A stretch of DNA of 64,000 nt from Nonomuraea glycinis (GTDB lineage: Bacteria > Actinomycetota > Actinomycetes > Streptosporangiales > Streptosporangiaceae), in the NCBI RefSeq assembly GCF_014646515.1, contig NZ_BMNK01000027.1, positions 35,852 to 99,851 on the forward strand, written 5' to 3'. Position numbers and translations under genes: made by a program. The notes beneath the pieces were generated by a model, which saw nothing but the letters and a program-made list of their open reading frames with translations, was not told the DNA's origin and searched no databases. Below are positions 61,171-64,000 of the stretch, piece by piece (the stretch's first letter is position 1; the number at the start of each line of letters is the position of its first letter).

Positions 61171-61929
61171 GTGCGGCGCGGAATCCACCTGCTGGAGGAG
61201 GTCGACTTCAGGCCCATGAACTCGCGGCGTCCGCTGGAGTACCTGACCTGGCTGACCCGTTACAAGCGCGAGGACGAGACCAGGACGGCGCCCGAACTCA
61301 CCTCCGGCATGTCCATCCGCTCCCGCGACATCGACCTGGCCGGCGCCTTCTACGCCGTCGGCATCACCGGCCACCCCCAGTTCAAGGTGGTCACCCTGTG
61401 GGAGTGCCACGGCGGATGGGACGGCGGCTGGCGGCAGATGATGGACATCTACCGCGGCGTGGACCAGCGGCTGTTCCTGTCCGACATCGACGATCTGCGC
61501 CACTCGGCCTTCTCGCGGCCGCTCGGCGCCGTGGCCGGCAGCCCGCCGCTCACTCAGGTGCCGCCCGCCGAGTTCTACCTGTTCGAGAGCGCCAGGGTAC
61601 GGCCCGGCGCCGCCCTGGACTACCTGGCGGCCGTCCGCGCCGAACGCGCCCCGCTGCTGGCCGAGCACGGACACCGGCTGGCCGGCCTGTACGAGGTGCT
61701 GTTCACCGACAACGAGGCCGTCACCCTCTGGGGTGTCTCCCTCGACGACCATCTGGCCACCCAGCGGGCCCGCGACGCCGCCCTCGGCCTGGACGACGAG
61801 GCCACGGCCGACCCCCGGCTGCTCGCCTGGGGCAGACGTGCCCGCGACTTCCTCGACGGCCCCTGGCGGGAGACCCTTCTCGCCCCCTTCCCCGGCAGCC
61901 GTCTGGCGCCGGAGCGCGCATCGGGTTAG
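61171..61929 (+). CDS. NIPSNAP-like / dimeric ferredoxin-fold protein
   Basis: A 252-residue protein. The second half (FYLFESARVRPGAALDYLAA, then LLAEHGHRLAGLYEVLFTDN and EAVTLWGV) resembles a NIPSNAP or EthD-like alpha/beta barrel domain; the first half has a similar pattern around VGITGHPQFKVVTLWECHGG, so two such folds may be joined. Catalytic function unknown. It starts with GTG behind GGAGG. Confidence 0.65.
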   Translation: MRRGIHLLEEVDFRPMNSRRPLEYLTWLTRYKREDETRTAPELTSGMSIRSRDIDLAGAFYAVGITGHPQFKVVTLWECHGGWDGGWRQMMDIYRGVDQRLFLSDIDDLRHSAFSRPLGAVAGSPPLTQVPPAEFYLFESARVRPGAALDYLAAVRAERAPLLAEHGHRLAGLYEVLFTDNEAVTLWGVSLDDHLATQRARDAALGLDDEATADPRLLAWGRRARDFLDGPWRETLLAPFPGSRLAPERASG

Positions 61930-61951
61930 CGTCATGGTCGCGGAGGCAGCC

Positions 61952-62833
61952 ATGACTGACGCGTACCTCTCCAACGGGCACGGCGCCGACGGCCACGTCG
62001 GCTCCTGCCCGCACTGCCGTGCGGCCATCACCTTCCTCGACGGCCCCGACCCCGCAGCCGTGGCACCGCCGCGGCTGCGTGCGGCCGTGCTGACCAGGGC
62101 CCGGCGCCGCAGGGCGCCCGCCGAGAAGGGCGTCGCCGAAGTGGCGGTGCCCTACGCCGAGCAGGTCGCGCTCCTGGACGAGCTGCTCGCGGGGCTGACC
62201 ACGCGGCAGTGGGGCGCCCCGGTCGCCAGGCACCGCACCGTACGCCGCATGATCGAGCACCTGGCCGCCAACGACGGGCCGGTGGCCTGGTTCCTCGGCG
62301 TGCGCGCCCCGGAGCCCGATCCGGTCTACCCCCGCTGGCGCGAGCAGGCCGGATCACTGCTGCAGCGCGTCTCGGCGACGACGGGCGCGCTCCTCGGCGC
62401 GGAGGTGGAGCTGGCCGGCGCCAAGCCGGTACGCGGGTCGCTGCGCCACGCGCTGATCCAGCGGACGTTCGAGACCTGGACGCACGCCGACGACGTCCGG
62501 CAGGCGCTCGGCCGCCCGGCTCAGCCGCCGCCGCCCGACCACCTGCGGATGATCGCCGAGTTCGGGCTGGCCATGCTGCCCCGGGCGATCAGGAAGTCGC
62601 GCCGCGACGTGTCGGCCACGTTCGTGCTGACCGGTCCGGGCGGCGGGTCGTGGACGGTCCCGCTCTCGCCCGCCTCGGAGCGGGTGACGGCGGTGGTGTC
62701 GGCGGACGCGGTCGACTTCTGCCGGCTGCTGGCCGACCGGTGGGAGCCGGGCTGCTTCCCGTACGCGGCGGAAGGTGATCCCGCTTTCGCCCGCGAGCTG
62801 CTCCGCGCCGCCGCCACGCTGGGCTGTGACTGA
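61952..62833 (+). CDS. anti-sigma-like protein: zinc finger plus maleylpyruvate-isomerase fold
   Basis: 293 residues. An N-terminal HVGSCPHC fits the H-x3-C-x2-C zinc-binding anti-sigma motif; the rest is a DinB/maleylpyruvate-isomerase N-terminal helical bundle (VALLDELLAGLTTRQWGAPV, with HRTVRRMIEHLAANDGPVAW and RTFETWTHADDVRQALG) and a C-terminal domain. Proteins of this build are encoded with ECF-type sigma factors. Here the sigma-like gene follows 13 bases after. GGAGG precedes the ATG. Confidence 0.8.
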   Translation: MTDAYLSNGHGADGHVGSCPHCRAAITFLDGPDPAAVAPPRLRAAVLTRARRRRAPAEKGVAEVAVPYAEQVALLDELLAGLTTRQWGAPVARHRTVRRMIEHLAANDGPVAWFLGVRAPEPDPVYPRWREQAGSLLQRVSATTGALLGAEVELAGAKPVRGSLRHALIQRTFETWTHADDVRQALGRPAQPPPPDHLRMIAEFGLAMLPRAIRKSRRDVSATFVLTGPGGGSWTVPLSPASERVTAVVSADAVDFCRLLADRWEPGCFPYAAEGDPAFARELLRAAATLGCD

Positions 62834-62846
62834 TGGGCTGTGATTG

Positions 62847-63113
62847 ATGGACGACGACGCGGAGCTGTCGGCGCGGCTGGTCGCGGGCGATCTCGACGCC
62901 CTGCGCGCCGCCTACGACGAGCACAGCGCCTCCGTCTACGGCGTGGCGGTCCGGGTGACCCGCGACGAAGGGCTCGCCGGGGAGGTCACCCAGGAGGTGT
63001 TCGTGGCCTTATGGGAGCGACCGCTGTCCTACGACCCTCGCCTCGGCCCCCTGCGCGACTGGCTGACCGGCCGAGCGCTGCACGAGGCGGCCTTACGGGT
63101 CAGGGTCGGTTGA
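62847..63113 (+). CDS. sigma-70 region-2-only protein
   Basis: An 88-residue protein beginning as an ECF sigma factor: LSARLVAGDLDALRAAYDEH, SVYGVAVRVTRDEGLAGEVT and QEVFVALWERPLSYDPRLG cover region 2. The chain stops at about 88 residues, so the region 4 helix-turn-helix that reads the -35 element is missing. It follows the zinc-finger anti-sigma-like gene by 13 bases. The end overlaps the convergent phosphatase gene by 14 bases. Whether it is a truncated relic or a functional short sigma is open. Confidence 0.75.
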   Translation: MDDDAELSARLVAGDLDALRAAYDEHSASVYGVAVRVTRDEGLAGEVTQEVFVALWERPLSYDPRLGPLRDWLTGRALHEAALRVRVG

Positions 63114-63690
63114 GCGGGGCGTTCCAGGCCGCGATCACCGGCTCGCCGTGCTCGAAGGCGAGCCGCGAGTAGGTGCCCGTGTCCAGCTTGAAGTAGCGGC
63201 CGTCCTGCGGCGGCAGGTCCAGCCAGCGGGCGGTCAGCACGCGCAGCAGGTGACCGTGCGCCACCAGCGCCACCCGCCCAGGCACCCTCCTAGCCTTGGC
63301 GATCACCCGGTCGACGCGCGCGCCCACCTCCTCGGCGCTCTCGCCCGGATGGGCGGCGTCACCCCGGATCACGCCGTCACGCCACAGGTACCACCCCGGC
63401 CGGGTCTGCCTGATCTCGGGTGTGGTGATGCCCTCGTAGCCGCCGTAGTCCCACTCCCACAGGTCCGGGTCCACCTCGAAGCCGCTCAGCCCGGCCAGCT
63501 CCGCCGTGCGGCTCGCGCGCTGGGCGGGAGAGACCAGCACCAGATCGAACGGGCGCTCCTTGATCAACGGTGCCAGCGCGCGCGCCTGCTCCTCCCCATG
63601 CGCCGTCAGCGGCACGTCGGTCAGGCCGGTGTGCCTGCCCGACCTGCTCCATTCGGTCTCACCATGTCTCAGCAGCACCATCTCGTCCAT
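63100..63690 (-). CDS. histidine phosphatase family protein
   Basis: A 196-residue phosphatase/mutase with the classical RHGE motif at 8-11 (VLLRHGETEW), SPAQRASRTAEL, the WDYGGYEG block near 92 and the second catalytic His in LVAHGHLLRVL. It could act on sugar phosphates, nucleotides or cofactors. The ATG at 63690 starts the conserved MDEMVLLRHG; longer readings upstream are not supported. Confidence 0.9.
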   Translation of the reverse strand: MDEMVLLRHGETEWSRSGRHTGLTDVPLTAHGEEQARALAPLIKERPFDLVLVSPAQRASRTAELAGLSGFEVDPDLWEWDYGGYEGITTPEIRQTRPGWYLWRDGVIRGDAAHPGESAEEVGARVDRVIAKARRVPGRVALVAHGHLLRVLTARWLDLPPQDGRYFKLDTGTYSRLAFEHGEPVIAAWNAPLNRP

Positions 63691-63747
63691 GCGTCCATCA
63701 TGGTGCACGGTTGACCTCAACTCAGCTTGAGGTAACAGGGTGGAGCG

Positions 63748-63870
63748 ATGCACGCCATCCTGCTTCACTCTTACGGCCCTCCCGGCAACCTCCGACCCGA
63801 GACCGTCCCTGACCCGGTGCCCGGTCCCGGCCAGGCCCGCATCGCCGTGCACTTCATCGAGACCGTCTGA
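63748..63870 (+). pseudogene. quinone oxidoreductase, first 40 codons only
   Basis: The start of a zinc-independent alcohol dehydrogenase/quinone reductase: MHAILLHSYGPPGNLRPETV, then PDPVPGPGQARIAVHFIETV and a stop. The remaining 270 or so residues of the family, with the NADPH site, are absent. GTGGAGCG precedes the ATG. The break after FIETV suggests an insertion or recombination there; the following bases do not continue the gene in any frame. Confidence 0.7.
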
Positions 63871-64000
63871 GATTTCCTGTGCTTACCCATGCCCGTGTGG
63901 GTTGAGTGTGCCGGGTGGCGTAGCGTGGCGGGAGCCAGTTCCGTACTCGGTGAGTGGGAGTACGGGGCTGGCTTTCGCTTTGTGGAAGCCGGTCCGGTGG
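63871..64000. other. sequence after the broken reductase, unidentified
   Basis: 130 bases up to the window edge. They do not continue the reductase in any frame and may be the first part of an inserted element or a new gene. No inverted repeat can be judged without the missing sequence. Confidence 0.35.

Overview
The window is high-GC DNA with dense, often overlapping genes. BTAD/SARP regulators, LuxR-type LAL regulators, an XRE-DUF397-HATPase trio, iron boxes of the DmdR/IdeR type and an actinobacterial-style siderophore uptake locus point to a filamentous actinomycete. A member of Streptosporangiaceae (Nonomuraea-like) is my best guess from gene content, but no species can be assigned from sequence alone.

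The left part (1 to about 40.7 kb) looks accessory. It opens with large regulators (two BTAD/NB-ARC proteins, one lacking its DNA-binding domain, and a BTAD-AAA protein) around a ketol-acid reductoisomerase gene that has lost about 41 codons including its metal-binding segment. A sugar transporter, an aromatic-acid-exporter-like membrane protein and an SMP-30 lactonase follow. From 26.6 kb down to 13.7 kb on the minus strand lies the main feature. It is a run of stress genes (hsp20, a glycine-rich stress protein, dnaK, grpE, cbpA, cbpM, clpB, a zinc thioredoxin, a cNMP-binding/thioredoxin-reductase-like fusion, a DUF1931 double-histone protein, then htpX, a DUF1345 membrane protein and NADH dehydrogenase II). 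The first ten are separated by 0 to 20 bases or overlap. A LuxR-type LAL regulator sits directly upstream. Further right are DUF2267 and PsiE-like proteins, two membrane proteins, a formaldehyde-dehydrogenase-like enzyme, and several wrecked genes (IS630 remnant, headless TetR, SH3 protein with a broken signal peptide). A tyrosine integrase with an N-terminal frameshift ends this part, 375 bases from the 3' end of a tRNA-Met(CAU) gene, which is the usual geometry of a tRNA-integrated island.

Right of the tRNA (40.8 to 64 kb) the content looks more like ordinary chromosome: a histidine phosphatase, LysR regulator, small DUF proteins, a DUF1445 protein, a kinase-like P-loop protein, a stand-alone second SecY, a two-component system, a phosphotriesterase homologue without most metal ligands, a GroES-like protein, an endonuclease/phosphatase, an M20 peptidase, a ferric-siderophore ABC system with two iron boxes, a helicase-associated protein, the XRE/DUF397/HATPase group, and an anti-sigma/sigma pair in which the sigma factor has only region 2. 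The right edge holds a quinone oxidoreductase cut after 40 codons.

How it fits together: the left block could be a mobile stress-tolerance island whose heat-shock operon couples folding (DnaK system, Hsp20), disaggregation (ClpB), membrane quality control (HtpX) and redox control (Trx, Trx-reductase-like, NDH-2). This is an inference from order and content. It resembles in concept, but not in gene identity, the transmissible locus of stress tolerance of proteobacteria.
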